The notes under the pieces: generated by a model
What the model was told of the DNA's origin: nothing
What the model saw: the letters and a program-made list of their open reading frames with translations, nothing else
Database searches by the model: none
Shown: piece after piece, positions 11,333 to 24,852 of the stretch
Layout of the letters: each line of letters starts with the position of its first letter
Position numbering within the stretch: the first letter of the stretch is position 1
Program-made: the position numbers and the translations under genes
NCBI GenBank assembly: GCA_027627225.1
Contig: CM051033.1
Span: 15,142,058-15,206,057 of the forward strand
Source: Congeria kusceri
Taxonomy: Eukaryota > Mollusca > Bivalvia > Myida > Dreissenidae
Direction of reading: 5' to 3'
Length of the DNA stretch: 64,000 nucleotides

Positions 11333-12149
11333 GCCTACTTCGAGGAATGTTTTGAGCTTCGAAGCTGGCGAGTCATTTGCGTACTTAGAAATGGGATTTT
11401 ACAATAATAAATGGGACATTCAGCTCTCAGAGGTGACAATTTGATGCAGCTCGCACATTTTTTAGGTGTTTTTTGTGATATTCTTTTGCAAGCTCCATGG
11501 GATGACTAAATACCATGCTCGCTTGGTTTTCCGGTGGCTTCCTTGTCAAAAAAAGTGAGACCTATGTTTAACTGGATGTCTGTTATTTGACTGAAACCTG
11601 TTGTTTCTAAACCGTTCTTTGCCCTTAACTGTAAAATTGTGCATGTTTATGTTAGTGTTTGTTAAATTTCTTTTGTTTTCCTCTTTCGATAAATATAAAT
11701 ATTAATTTAATTATAAATAAAGTATTTTTGTCATGTTTGTGTTGAATTTTCTCTATGTTCTTTGTTTTCTTTCATGCATAATGCTCATCAAATAGGCAAA
11801 AAGAAACAAACAGAATACATTTTACATGTTTATACTTTATTATTAATTAATTAATTAATTTATTATTAATTCCTTTTGACAACGCAATGTATAAATGTGA
11901 GAAAATCTGTTAAACTGTACTGTTTGTGTGTGTGTTGTGTGTGTGACAGCACTGCATGTAAACAACAATAAAAAGTAGTCCCTCATGAATATTAATAGAG
12001 GCAACCAACTTCATTGAAATATAAAAGCCTTTCAAATGATGCATTTCAGCCAATCAGAACACTGTAAAATGATGAAACCAAAGGAAATCGTAATTATATG
12101 TCTTTATTTGACATGCATATGCGTATGTACATTATATGATTGAACTTAC

Positions 12150-12240
12150 AGTGGAAATGTTCGTACTCCTTCGTTTTGTGATAAGCCTCCATTTTACGCC
12201 TATATTGGAACCTCTCTCTCTCGTATGCGTCATCGTATTT
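12150..12240 (-). CDS. HMG half-box exon, unit copy 1
   Basis: 91-nt exon on the minus strand between acceptor ATCCAG and donor ACT/GTAAGT, phase 0 in and phase 1 out. It encodes KYDDAYERERFQYRRKMEAY HKTKEYEHFH, the last helix of an HMG box. Length, phases and residue pattern match the 55321-55411 exon of the large HMG gene (KYYDAYKRERDQYRLELQAY). Flanking intron sequence (GGAACATCATTTATGAGTTC) is also shared, so this is an exon-level duplicate. No partner exon for the first half of the box was found within the unit, so it is probably a relic or part of an undetected paralogue. Confidence 0.7.
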
Positions 12241-12338
12241 CTGGATGGAACATCATTTATGAGTTCTTAAATATTGATTTTACTTTTTTGTTCACTGAAC
12301 TTCCTGTGAAAATCAGTAATTGATTTATTCATATTTAA

Positions 12339-12893
12339 ACAAGATGGCCAAAATGACCCTGGATCACTCACCTGAATGAACTGGCTTGTAAAATTTTTTT
12401 ATTGTGTTCAGAGATGTTTGAAATAAAACATTGACAACGGTCGTTAACAATGGTCCACCTACAGGCATGTTTTAGCGAATCAAAATAATTTGAAGGAATT
12501 TGTTACATATTCACCCAAGAAACATTTCTGAAAATAATAACGCAATCCAGGAAGTGGTATCAGGCAATAAGATTTTTTCAATAAAAAAAAAACCGCCTGC
12601 CTTTAGGCGGCCATTTTAACGAATCTCATCAATTCAAAAAATCTGTGAAGAGGGACACCCAGAGTAACAATTCTGTGAAATCATTTAGTAATCCAGCAGG
12701 TGGTTTCAGACGAGAAGATTTTCAAAAGTTTCCAAAATAGCTATATAAAGAAATAAATAACTCCTTCATTGGACCTAATGATTTAGTTTTTGACCGGATG
12801 TTACCCGTATTTTACCAGAACCTAGATTTTATAAAGGACAACATTCTGATCAAGTTTCAACCTGATTTAATAAAAAAGATGGTTCCTATAGCG
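12339..12893. repeat. Dispersed repeat, CACTCACCTGA family, unit copy 1
   Basis: Begins CAAGATGGCCAAAATGACCC and has ATCACTCACCTGA. It shares TTCAGAGATGTTTGAAATAAA and AACATTGACAA with the element at 57291 and the CACCCA(A/G)GAAACATTTCTG block with 48800-49310. The other terminus is not recognisable. It contains a short inverted repeat (CCGCCTGCCTTTAGGCGG). Confidence 0.65.
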
Positions 12894-15800
12894 TAAGATA
12901 TTATTTTAAGACATATACTTACTGTTGTTCATCTGACATGGACATGTGCAGTACAGATGCATGTCCAACCTACTTCTGTAGTAAACCTGGCATACGACTG
13001 GCGCTACACAGATGCCTGTTCGGCATACTTCTGTTGTTCGCGTAGGAATCGACAGTTGCAATAGTGAATAAACATGATTTACAGTTGAATCAGCAGGGAC
13101 CAAGTGAAACACCACATGATTTTCACAGGGGCACAAACAAAACATCGGACGAGAACCCAATTAAAAAATTACCAGAGGCCAACCTAAGTCGCACACCCGA
13201 GTTCCATCAAAGATGGAAGGGCGCTTTAAATCAGTGTTACAGACTGAATATCTTACCTCAAGCATGACATTTGATTTTCCAATTTCCCCTCTTAAACACC
13301 GAAATACTTTAATAATAAAAAAAAATTAAAAAACCGTTCCCTCTTAAACACCAAATAACCTTAATATTAAGTTTATTTGCAACATCTCAATTCGTTTTTG
13401 AGTTGCTGAGCGGAAATTATTTCTCTATTTTTAGTAATGATGTTCTTGACCTGAATCCCACGCACCTATTTGCAATCCCAAGCGAGGTCTAAATGGAAGA
13501 TATCTGTATGACCATGACACCACCACTATATTGAATGCCAGTTTAGGTCTTGATATAAGGTACCAATAATGAAGTTTCATTGAAATATCTAAATCAATAT
13601 ACGAGTTATTAAGCGCACACTTTTTTCAATGTTTATTAACAGTGACACGACCTTGACTCCACGTACCGAACGACGCTATTGGAAAACGATATGACTTTCT
13701 ATGAGGTTGATATTGACAAAATATATATAACATGAAAAATCATAAAAAAAGTAAATGTAAAATAATAAACAACAATATCGGACCTCATATTGATAGAAGT
13801 AAAGCAAGGGGGTGCGTATTATACTTGCGTGTAAAGCTTACCGAAACTTTCCACCCAAATATTTGCTTAAAACATGCTTTGTACGATTTTAAAGACAACA
13901 TTGCTGCCATTTTCGAAACTGGAGAATTATAAATAGCGGCAGACAACTGTTGTTTTTCTTTTATTACTTCCCTTTACAAATTAATAGTTTTCAATATTTA
14001 AGTGTCTAAATATTTTACGTTTTAATAAGGAATTCAATGTATTGCAATTCATTTTAATCAACATAAAGCCCTGAAGAAATGTGTATCAAATTCGTATATA
14101 TGTGTCAAAAAATATTTAACAAGGTGTCATTGTCATCTATGTGTTGGTTACCGGGGCAAAGCTATTGATAACTTCAATGCAAGGCGTTCAGACAAGGAGA
14201 AGCGAGGTGTGAGCCTTACATATTGATAATAATTTAATATAGAACACAGCAATTGTCACAGCAAACGGATTGGTTGTCAAGGTTGGTTGCTATGCGCATT
14301 TAATTCTTGATTTCTATTATTCCAAACTTCAATAAGACTGAATCTCAAGAATATATTTCAAAACTGCTCAGTTTAATTTAAATTTGTGTTACATTTGAAA
14401 AGACTGAGTTGTGCTCAGTGTTATGCAATAGCGGACAACTGTAGTGCCTTCAGCGCTTTGATTTTTATTAAAAACATAATAAATAGCAATAATAGTCACA
14501 ATAACAACAGTTTAAACTTGTTTGAAATAGAAACAAGAAATATGTTTTAAAAAGCCAATCGGCGTTGAAAATGTATCAGATATAATTTTTACTCTAAACA
14601 TAATACAAGACAGGACCCGAGATTTCTTGCTCCCCACCTATATAAGGGGACTTCTCGGACCCCAGATTGTACAGACACCACAGGAAAAATTCTCGGACAC
14701 CCAAATTAATTTGAGAAAATTCCAATCATTATTAATATTTGTATCGGGAATAAACCGATCATACCACCGCATGTTTTCATCAGTTATATATAAATAACCA
14801 AAATAATTTCTGTTAACATAAATATCAAAATTTGTCATGAAAAATTAACAAATTAACAATGTAAGAAAATAATTACGGGAATGAATTAAAATTATTTTGT
14901 ATCAGACGAGTGTTGTTATTGAAAAGCATCTACTTGAGAAGCTGATAGAAACAAAATATGCAATTCCAAATAATTCTTAATAAAAATTGGGCAAATTTTC
15001 TGGCGCGGGAGAATTTTAGGGAATGCAAACTTACAGACTGTCAATCTTAGTATTTACCTTTTTTTAAAGCGGTTAAAAAGGTACGGAGTGGACAAGCTTT
15101 GTGATGGACAGACACTCGGACAGACAGCTTACATTCTCACTAAGACTAAACTTTATTCGTGTGCGTTTGTATCTGATTCGGGGAGGCGAGGCTTACACTC
15201 TTTTCGACAAAAATAGTCAGGATTTACCGTATTTATGCTATGTTTTAGGGCATTTAAAAATAATTAATTTTTTCAGTGTCAGAATATTTACAGTCGCACA
15301 AAATAATAATTCAAAACCTGTCCGAAAACATAGTATCTGCAATATTGTCATAAAACTCGCAATTAAACTACGGACTGATGACTTTTCTCCGAGGATGGTT
15401 CTCGTTTATTCCTGGAAGCGTTAAGTTTTGACAAGTAATTGTATTTTGAAGCCATTCTACAACTTGCAGATTGGCATGGATGGTTCAGCAAACACTTCGC
15501 AAGGTTAAATTGACAGACAATAGGGAATTAGAAGCCTGTGAAAACAACAGTCGCTACCTGGGAAACATTAAATGATAGTGGGTGTTAAATGCAAATTAGT
15601 ATCTGTCCGAAAACATAGATCTCAATTTAATTCCTTTTCTGAGAGTGACCGAAAACATAGAGACATAGAAAATAATTATTTGGGCCCATTATGAGGGTGT
15701 CCGAAAACATAAATGGGTTATTGGCAGTTATTTACAAAGTCAAAAGTGATTAGCCAGTCATATGGAGGATAAGCGAATTATAAGAGAGAAACAAGACATA

Positions 15801-16640
15801 TCTTTAAGAAGATATTCGGCGTCAGGTAATTGTGCAAATAGGGAATGTAAATTAAACTTCCAGCATAAATATTCAAAACAATTGAACTAAGACTAGAGAT
15901 CCGAATGGCATGCAATACTCGAATACTATATAATACTAGAAGTTTACGCCTCCTTACATACCATTATATATAAAATATTATAAACGTTACTTAACATATG
16001 TGTTGTTTTTTTAAACATCAGTATTTTATATATGCTCTTCGGTTAATTAAGGATTATCTAATGAAATTAAAACACAATATTTAGCACCACAGAACATGAT
16101 ACATAAACGGTAATGTATACATCAACAAGCCGGAACATACACGGCAAGAAACTTTATTAACTAGTACATTTCTGTTCGAAGTATTCACGCAGCTTAATAT
16201 ATTAAAATATTCATGGCTAGATAAATCTCCTTGAGGTGTAAAAATACATGAATGTCGACAATGATATTTTTCCCGCCAGTAGTCCCGAATGAATACATCC
16301 TAACATTTCATAGGCCAATTTACGATAAATTCTCACTACACTAGTCATACATGATTAGGTGCAACATCCCAAAAATATAGCAGACAAATTCGTAACAGAT
16401 TTGGGATTCCTATGGCAAATTCAATAAGGGAATAAAAGTTCGCACAAAATAAGAGCTTTCGTATTTGCGCAACGCTATTAAAATGATTTGACAGGACGTT
16501 TGACATGTTAAAAAGAAATAACTTTGGTGTTTTGCAACGATGTTAATGAACACACTTTTTACATTTGAGCGTTTTCTATTATATTCGTACACAATAGACA
16601 TAATGATTCTATACATATCAACTGTACAATGTATATATAG

Positions 16641-16782
16641 AGAATATTAGGTTAGTGTTGAATACAGAGAAGTTTATCTTGCGAAGCTTAGAACACCGTC
16701 AGCACGAGCATTGGGGAGCGCTTCCGATGTTCGAGCTGAGCAAGATAAACTTCTCTATATTTAACACTAATCCTAGTATTCT
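16641..16782. repeat. 142 bp imperfect palindrome, unit copy 2
   Basis: Same inverted repeat as at 8809-8950, in the second tandem unit; arms and spacer are conserved. Confidence 0.87.
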
Positions 16783-17020
16783 ATTTATCTCATCATTTTT
16801 CGTTCAGACTATATTAAAACAAATGTTTTTGTAACCTTGGAATCATAAATCAGTAGTACAACTACTTTTATACTATTGAATACGAAATTAACGAATTGTA
16901 ATAAAGAAGTAGTCCCAAGATTCTAAAATACAATAAACAAAATTTAGACTGTTAACACGTTTTATTGTATATGTTTGTGTTATTACTACAAAATATAATC
17001 GAATTGTAACTTTCAATTCT

Positions 17021-17325
17021 TGAAAGGCTCTTTTCGGCGCTGTTTCCATAGAATTGAAAGGCTCTTTTCGGCGCTGTTTCCATAGTATTGAAAGGCTGTT
17101 TTCGGCGCTGTTTCCATAGAATTGAAAGGCTCTTTTCGGCGCTGTTTCCATAGAATTGAAAGGCTCTTTTCGGCGCTGTTTCCATAGAATTGAAAGGCTC
17201 TTTTCGGCGCTTTTTCCATAGAATTGAAAGGCTCTTTTCGGCGCTTTTTCCATAGAATTCAAAGGCTCTTTTCGGCGCTTTTTCCATAGAATTGAAACGC
17301 TCTTTTCTGGGCTGTTTCCATGAAT
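17021..17325. repeat. 34 bp minisatellite, unit copy 2
   Basis: Same array as at 9189 with one unit carrying CTGTTTTCGG and fewer full units. The length difference is the expected behaviour of a minisatellite after the 7.83 kb duplication. Confidence 0.93.
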
Positions 17326-17440
17326 GAAGGTCAGTTTTTTGGTATCTAATTTGAATAAAGCCAAAGGCTTTATGTACAAATTAGATACAAAAAAGTGACC
17401 TTTATACATCGATGAAGCGCCGAAAAGAGCGTTTCAATTC
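17289..17440. repeat. Long hairpin capping the minisatellite, unit copy 2
   Basis: Second copy of the hairpin at 9457-9608. The last array unit (GAAACGCTC) here pairs better with the inverted unit near 17418. Confidence 0.85.
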
Positions 17441-18981
17441 TTATAATTACATAATAATTACAATTGTGTGTATACTTTTGACCTTAAAAGAGTAAATAAA
17501 AATTGGATTTTTTTTTGCAATTCTTGCATCAATACATTGAAGTATGATTCGTAGGCTTCGCCCCTTGCACTGCAGTAGCGCAGTGTACATGCCATTCATT
17601 AGACGCTATACAGCGGTATCTTAAATAATACAATAGCTCTAGTAATACAGTTTACTTTTGATTTACTTTTGTTTGGGTTGATACTTCGTAAGAGCAATTT
17701 CGAACAAGGTGTTTTGTATCCATAATATACATGCAGCAAGAGTACCACGAAGTAAGTAAAGATCAGGTACCAGAATAGTAGCAAGAGACGGAAATATTGA
17801 AACGCGTTCCAGTTAAGATTTAAGACTGAAGGCTAAACGAGCCGAAAGTTGTTTTGAGATAGTTGTAAACGCCCATATACATGTGTGGTTGGAACCGTAC
17901 TTTAGGCGTAAATATGTTGAAATAATTAATGTTAATTTTTACATTTGAAAACGCAATGTTTCATATGTATGTTTTATTTCTTGCTTAAAACGACCTGTTA
18001 GGCCCTCGATGTCAGTCAATGTTTACACCCATTATCGCATGCATTTTAAAACCGTGTGTTGAGCTAATATGTGTCGGCCCAAGAGAACTTTTGCCCAAAT
18101 GCGGTATCTGGACAAAAATGAGTTATTAGCAGTTTTGAATACACTGATATGTGTAGAAACTGGCAAATGGCTTCCTTTTTTCGCAACCATGCGTTTTGAG
18201 CAAGAGTGAGCAGTTTAAATAACACCACCATAACGACAAATGTTAACATTTCACACAGATTTAAATGTTTGTCTTGCATACAATACAGAACCTAGCATGA
18301 TGAGGACAAGTAATTTATTCAATATATATTTACTAGACTGCCTATCACTAATAACAAACTTTGAATGTACAAATGTTTCGGACAAAAATAATAATAATAC
18401 AGAGATTGTTGCTATGGCAACCAAACAAGAAATCATAGCAAAAATTACAATATTTATACAAATAATCCAATAAATAAAAATTTTTAATATTAACAGTTTC
18501 AAGATTTAAACAATTATTTGAAATATCTTAATCATAATCCTGACTTTCTCATAAAAATCATGTGCCGCAACTTTGACGTCAGTTTTTTAGAAACGAAACA
18601 GGCCGCAATTGGGATAAAAATCTCATGGGCTGCCACATATTTAAACACCGCATTGTTTTGCACTTCGTGTTCAAACGTTTTGTGTAAGAAATTCGGCAAA
18701 ATATAACGTACAGTGTGGATATAAAATCAAGACGATAAAAAGGTAAACGACTTTTATTATTTTAATACTGATCAAAATATCAAATCTATGGAATTGTTTT
18801 TCATTGGCCGAAAATATCTACTGCGTTTCATCACCTTTGACTTTGACACAAATTGAAAAGGTCAATTGTTATGCATCTTATTTGTATAGACTTATGACCA
18901 TGAAGACAACTTTAATTGTTTTAGGCAAAGCTACTAGTAAATCACAATTCTTTCATTCTTAAAAACTTTTTTTTGCTTCAG

Positions 18982-19163
18982 TTGCTTATGAAACTCCAGG
19001 CCCCGAGTGGCAGATTCACCACAATAACGATTCGATACAAATAGATGTACAAGATATACTTCGCCCTGTCGTGCAATGTGAATGGATTTATGTTCGAGAA
19101 AATGAACGGGTGAATTTTGTGCAAATCATACCTGGCTTATGCTTAATTGACCAACTTAAGTGA
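18982..19163 (+). CDS. Candidate terminal exon, unit copy 2, unknown product
   Basis: Second copy of the 59-codon splice-bounded frame at 11151. It has the same acceptor and stop, and one synonymous difference (CGC for CGG, Arg) is visible. No other evidence of function. Confidence 0.35.
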
Positions 19164-19980
19164 GCCTACTTCGAGGAATGTTTTGAGCTTCGAAGCTGGC
19201 GAGTCATTTGCGTACTTAGAAATGGGATTTTACAATAATAAATGGGACATTCAGCTCTCAGAGGTGACAATTTGATGCAGCTCGCACATTTTTTAGGTGT
19301 TTTTGTGATATTCTTTTGCAAGCTCCATGGGATGACTACATACCATGCTCGCTTGGTTTTCCGGTGGCTTCCTTGTCAAAAAAAAGTGAGACCTATGTTT
19401 AACTGGATGTCTGTTATTTGACTGAAACCTGTTGTTTCTAAACCGTTCTTTGCCCTTAACTGTAAAATTGTGCATGTTTATGTTAGTGTTTGTTAAATTT
19501 CTTTTGTTTTCCTCTTTCGATAAATATAAATATTAATTTAATTATAAATAAAGTATTTTTTTCATGTTTGTGTTGAATTTTCTCTATGTTCTTTGTTTTC
19601 TTTCATGCATAATGCTCATCAAATAGGCAAAAAGAAACAAACAGAATACATTTTACATGTTTATACTTTATTATTAATTAATTAATTAATTTATTATTAA
19701 TTCCTTTTGACAACGCAATGTATAAATGTGAGAAAATCTGTTAAACTGTACTGTTTGTGTGTGTGTTGTGTGTGTGACAGCACTGCATGTAAACAACAAT
19801 AAAAAGTAGTCCCTCATGAATATTAATAGAGGCAACCAACTTCATTGAAATATAAAAGCCTTTCAAATGATGCATTTCAGCCAATCAGAACACTGTAAAA
19901 TGATGAAACCAAAGGAAATCGTAATTATATGTCTTTATTTGACATGCATATGCGTATGTACATTATATGATTGAACTTAC

Positions 19981-20071
19981 AGTGGAAATGTTCGTACTCC
20001 TTCGTTTTGTGATAAGCCTCCATTTTACGCCTATATTGGAACCTCTCTCTCTCGTATGCGTCATCGTATTT
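19981..20071 (-). CDS. HMG half-box exon, unit copy 2
   Basis: Second tandem copy of the 91-nt HMG exon, identical as far as read to 12150-12240, with both splice sites intact. Copy 3 of the unit is truncated before this position. Confidence 0.7.
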
Positions 20072-20170
20072 CTGGATGGAACATCATTTATGAGTTCTTA
20101 AATATTGATTTTACTTTTTTGTTCACTGAACTTCCTGTGAAAATCAGTAATTGATTTATTCATATTTAAA

Positions 20171-20724
20171 CAAGATGGCCAAAATGACCCTGGATCACTC
20201 ACCTGAATGAACTGGCTTGTAAAATTTTTTTATTGTGTTCAGAGATGTTTGAAATAAAACATTGACAACGGTCGTTAACAATGGTCCACCTACAGGCATG
20301 TTTTAGCGAATCAAAATAATTTGAAGGAATTTGTTACATATTCACCCAAGAAACATTTCTGAAAATAATAACGCAATCCAGGAAGTGGTATCAGGCAATA
20401 AGATTTTTTCAATAAAAAAAAAACCGCCTGCCTTTAGGCGGCCATTTTAACGAATCTCATCAATTCAAAAAATCTGTGAAGAGGGACACCCAGAGTAACA
20501 ATTCTGTGAAATCATTTAGTAATCCAGCAGGTGGTTTCAGACGAGAAGATTTTCAAAAGTTTCCAAAATAGCTATATAAAGAAATAAATAACTCCTTCAT
20601 TGGACCTAATGATTTAGTTTTTGACCGGATGTTACCCGTATTTTACCAGAACCTAGATTTTATAAAGGACAACATTCTGATCAAGTTTCAACCTGATTTA
20701 ATAAAAAAGATGGTTCCTATAGCG
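20171..20724. repeat. Dispersed repeat, CACTCACCTGA family, unit copy 2
   Basis: Tandem-unit copy of the repeat at 12339-12893. Confidence 0.65.
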
Positions 20725-21829
20725 TAAGATATTATTTTAAGACATATACTTACTGTTGTTCATCTGACATGGACATGTGCAGTACAGATGCATGTCCAAC
20801 CTACTTCTGTAGTAAACCTGGCATACGACTGGCGCTACACAGATGCCTGTTCGGCATACTTCTGTTGTTCGCGTAGGAATCGACAGTTGCAATAGTGAAT
20901 AAACATGATTTACAGTTGAATCAGCAGGGACCAAGTGAAACACCACATGATTTTCACAGGGGCACAAACAAAACATCGGACGAGAACCCAATTAAAAAAT
21001 TACCAGAGGCCAACCTAAGTCGCACACCCGAGTTCCATCAAAGATGGAAGGGCGCTTTAAATCAGTGTTACAGACTGAATATCTTACCTCAAGCATGACA
21101 TTTGATTTTCCAATTTCCCCTCTTAAACACCGAAATACTTTAATAATAAAAAAAATTAAAAAAAACCGTTCGCTCTTAAACACCAAATAACCTTAATATT
21201 AAGTTTATTTGCAACATCTCAATTCGTTTTTGAGTTGCTGAGCGGAAATTATTTCTCTATTTTTAGTAATGATGTTCTTGACCTGAATCCCACGCACCTA
21301 TTTGCAATCGCAAGCGAGGTCTAAATGGAAGATATCTGTATGACCATGACACCACCACTATATTGAATGCCAGTTTAGGTCTTGATATAAGGTACCAATA
21401 ATGAAGTTTCATTGAAATATCTAAATCAATATACGAGTTATTAAGCGCACACTTTTTTCAATGTTTATTAACAGTGACACGACCTTGACTCCACGTACCG
21501 AACGACGCTATTGGAAAACGATATGACTTTCTATGAGGTTGATATTGACAAAATATATATAACATGAAAAATCATAAAAAAAGTAAATGTAAAATAATAA
21601 ACAACAATATCGGACCTCATATTGATAGAAGTAAAGCAAGGGGGTGCGTATTATACTTGCGTGTAAAGCTTACCGAAACTTTCCACCCAAATATTTGCTT
21701 AAAACATGCTTTGTACGATTTTAAAGACAGCATTGCTGCCATTTTCGAAACTGGAGAATTATAAATAGTGGCAGACAACTGTTGTTTTTCTTTTATTACT
21801 TCCCTTTACAAATTAATAGTTTTCAATAT

Positions 21830-24800
21830 TTAAGTGTCTAAATATTTTACGTTTTAATAAAGAATTCAATGTATTGCAATTCATTTTAATCAACATAAAG
21901 CCCTGAAGAAATGTGTATCAAATTCGTATATATGTGTCAAAAAATATTTAACAAGGTGTCATTGTCATCTATGTGTTGGTTACCGGGGCAAAGCTATTGA
22001 TAACTTCAATGCAAGGCGTTCAGACAAGGAGAAGCGAGGTGTGAGCCTTACATATTGATAATAATTTAATATAGAACACAGCAATTTTCACAGCAAACGG
22101 ATTGGTTGTCAAGGTTGGTTGCTATGCGCATTTAATTCTTGATTTCTATTATTCCAAACTTCAATAAGACTGAATCTCAAGAATATATTTCAAAACTGCT
22201 CAGTTTAATTTAAATTTGTGTTACATTTGAAAAGACTGAGTTGTGCTCAGTGTTATGCAATAGCGGACAACTGTAGTGCCTTCAGCGCTTTGATTTTTAT
22301 TAAAAACATAATAAATAGCAATAATAGTCACAATAACAACAGTTTAAACTTGTTTGAAATAGAAACAAGAAATATGTTTTAAAAAGCCAATCGGCGTTGA
22401 AAATGTATCAGATATAATTTTTACTCTAAACATAATACAAGACAGGACCCGAGATTTCTTGCTCCCCACCTATATAAGGGGACTTCTCGGACCCCAGATT
22501 GTACAGACACCACAGGAAAAATTCTCGGACACCCAAATTAATTTGAGAAAATTCCAATCATTATTAATATTTGTATCGGGAATAAACCGATCATACCACC
22601 GCATGTTTTCATCAGTTATATATAAATAACCAAAATAATTTCTGTTAACATAAATATCAAAATTTGTCATGAAAAATTAACAAATTAACAATGTAAGAAA
22701 ATAATTACGGGAATGAATTAAAATTATTTTGTATCAGACGAGTGTTGTTATTGAAAAGCATCTACTTGAGAAGCTGATAGAAACAAAATATGCAATTCCA
22801 AATAATTCTTAATAAAAATTGGGCAAATTTTCTGGCGCGGGAGAATTTTAGGGAATGCAAACTTACAGACTGTCAATCTTAGTATTTACCTTTTTTTAAA
22901 GCGGTTAAAAAGGTACGGAGTGGACAAGCTTTGTGATGGACAGACACTCGGACAGACAGCTTACATTCTCACTAAGACTAAACTTTATTCGTGTGCGTTT
23001 GTATCTGATTCGGGGAGGCGAGGCTTACACTCTTTTCGACAAAAATAGTCAGGATTTACCGTATTTATGCTATGTTTTAGGGCATTTAAAAATAATTAAT
23101 TTTTTCAGTGTCAGAATATTTACAGTCGCACAAAATAATAATTCAAAACCTGTCCGAAAACATAGTATCTGCAATATTGTCATAAAACTCGCAATTAAAC
23201 TACGGACTGATGACTTTTCTCCGAGGATGGTTCTCGTTTATTCCTGGAAGCGTTAAGTTTTGACAAGTAATTGTATTTTGAAGCCATTCTACAACTTGCA
23301 GATTGGCATGCATGGTTCAGCAAACACTTCGCAAGGTTAAATTGACAGACAATAGGGAATTAGAAGCCTGTGAAAACAACAGTCGCTACCTGGGAAACAT
23401 TAAATGATAGTGGGTGTTAAATGCAAATTAGTATCTGTCCGAAAACATAGATCTCAATTTAATTCCTTTTCTGAGAGTGACCGAAAACATAGAGACATAG
23501 AAAATAATTATTTGGGCCCATTATGAGGGTGTCCGAAAACATAAATGGGTTATTGGCAGTTATTTACAAAGTCAAAAGTGATTAGCCAGTCATATGGAGG
23601 ATAAGCGAATTATAAGAGAGAAACAAGACATATCTTTAAGAAGATATTCGGCGTCAGGTAATTGTGCAAATAGGGAATGTAAATTAAACTTCCAGCATAA
23701 ATATTCAAAACAATTGAACTAAGACTAGAGATCCGAATGGCATGCAATACTCGAATACTATATAATACTAGAAGTTTACGCCTCCTTACATACCATTATA
23801 TATAAAATATTATAAACGTTACTTAACATATGTGTTGTTTTTTTAAACATCAGCATTTTATATATGCTCTTCGGTTAATTAAGGATTATCTAATGAAATT
23901 AAAACACAATATTTAGCACCACAGAACATGATACATAAACGGTAATGTATACATCAACAAGCCGGAACATACACGGCAAGAAACTTTATTAACTAGTACA
24001 TTTCTGTTCGAAGTATTCACGCAGCTTAATATATTAAAATATTCATGGCTAGATAAATCTCCTTGAGGTGTAAAAATACATGAATGTCGACAATGATATT
24101 TTTCCCGCCAGTAGTCCCGAATGAATACATCCTAACATTTCATAGGCCAATTTACGATAAATTCTCACTACACTAGTCATAAATGATTAGGTGCAACATC
24201 CCAAAAATATAGCAGACAAATTCGTAACAGATTTGGGATTCCTATGGCAAATTCAGTAAGGGAATAAAAGTTCGCACAAAATAAGAGCTTTCTTATTTGC
24301 GCAACGCTATTAAAATGATTTGACAGGACGTTTGACATGTTAAAAAGAAATAACTTTGGTGTTTTGCAACGATGTTCATGAACACACTTTTTACATTTGA
24401 GCGTTTTCTATTATATTCGTACACAATAGACATAATGATTCTATACATATCAACTGTACAATGTATATATAGAGAATATTAGGTTAGTGTTGAATACAGA
24501 GAAGTTTATCTTGCGAAGCTTAGAACACCGTCAGCACGAGCATTGGGGAGCGCTTCCGATGTTCGAGCTGAGCAAGATAAACTTCTCTATATTCAACACT
24601 AATCCTAGTATTCTATTTATCTCATCATTTTTCTTTCAGACTATATTAAAACAAACGTTTTTGTAACCTTGGAATCATAAATCAGTAGTACAACTAGTTT
24701 TATACTATTGAATACGAAATTAACGAATTGTAATAAAGAAGTAGTCCCAAGATTCTAAAAAAAAATACAATAAACAAAATTTAGACTGTTAACACGTTTT

Positions 24801-24852
24801 ATTGTATATGTTTGTGTTATTACTACAAAATATAATTGAATTGTAACTTTCA
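21830..24852. repeat. 7.83 kb tandem unit, copy 3, truncated
   Basis: First 3.02 kb of a third copy. Identity stops at TTGTAACTTTCA, a few bases before the position where the 34 bp minisatellite begins in copies 1 and 2. The following DNA is unrelated and leads into a gypsy-type element. Confidence 0.93.
24473..24615. repeat. 142 bp imperfect palindrome, unit copy 3
   Basis: Third copy. One change (TATTCAACAC instead of TATTTAACAC) improves pairing with the left arm. Confidence 0.87.

Larger units (their letters stand above)
6165..13997. repeat. 7.83 kb tandem unit, copy 1
   Basis: Starts at TTAAGTGTCTAAAT and is followed directly by the same sequence at 13998 (spacing 7,833). Only scattered single-base and homopolymer differences separate it from copy 2. 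It holds motif clusters, a long palindrome (8809-8950), a 34 bp minisatellite with hairpin (9189-9608), a plus-strand candidate exon (11151-11332), an HMG half-box exon on the minus strand (12150-12240) and a GCTCACCTGA-type repeat. No long intact gene is seen, and most short reading frames look like chance. Confidence 0.95.
13998..21829. repeat. 7.83 kb tandem unit, copy 2
   Basis: Full second copy, 7,832 bases. Differences from copy 1 include one fewer minisatellite unit, homopolymer length changes and single substitutions. Some variants are shared with copy 3 against copy 1 (for example AAACATAATAC near 14597 and 22430). Others are private to copy 2, so the copies are mosaic. Confidence 0.95.

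Noticed and set aside
12906..13267. Overlapping frames on both strands in the tandem unit, with GTAAGT near 12925 and GTAAGA near 13257 on the minus strand
   Set aside because: Donor-like sites exist, but the phases do not fit the HMG half-box exon and no family is recognised. It may be untranslated exon sequence; not supported as coding.
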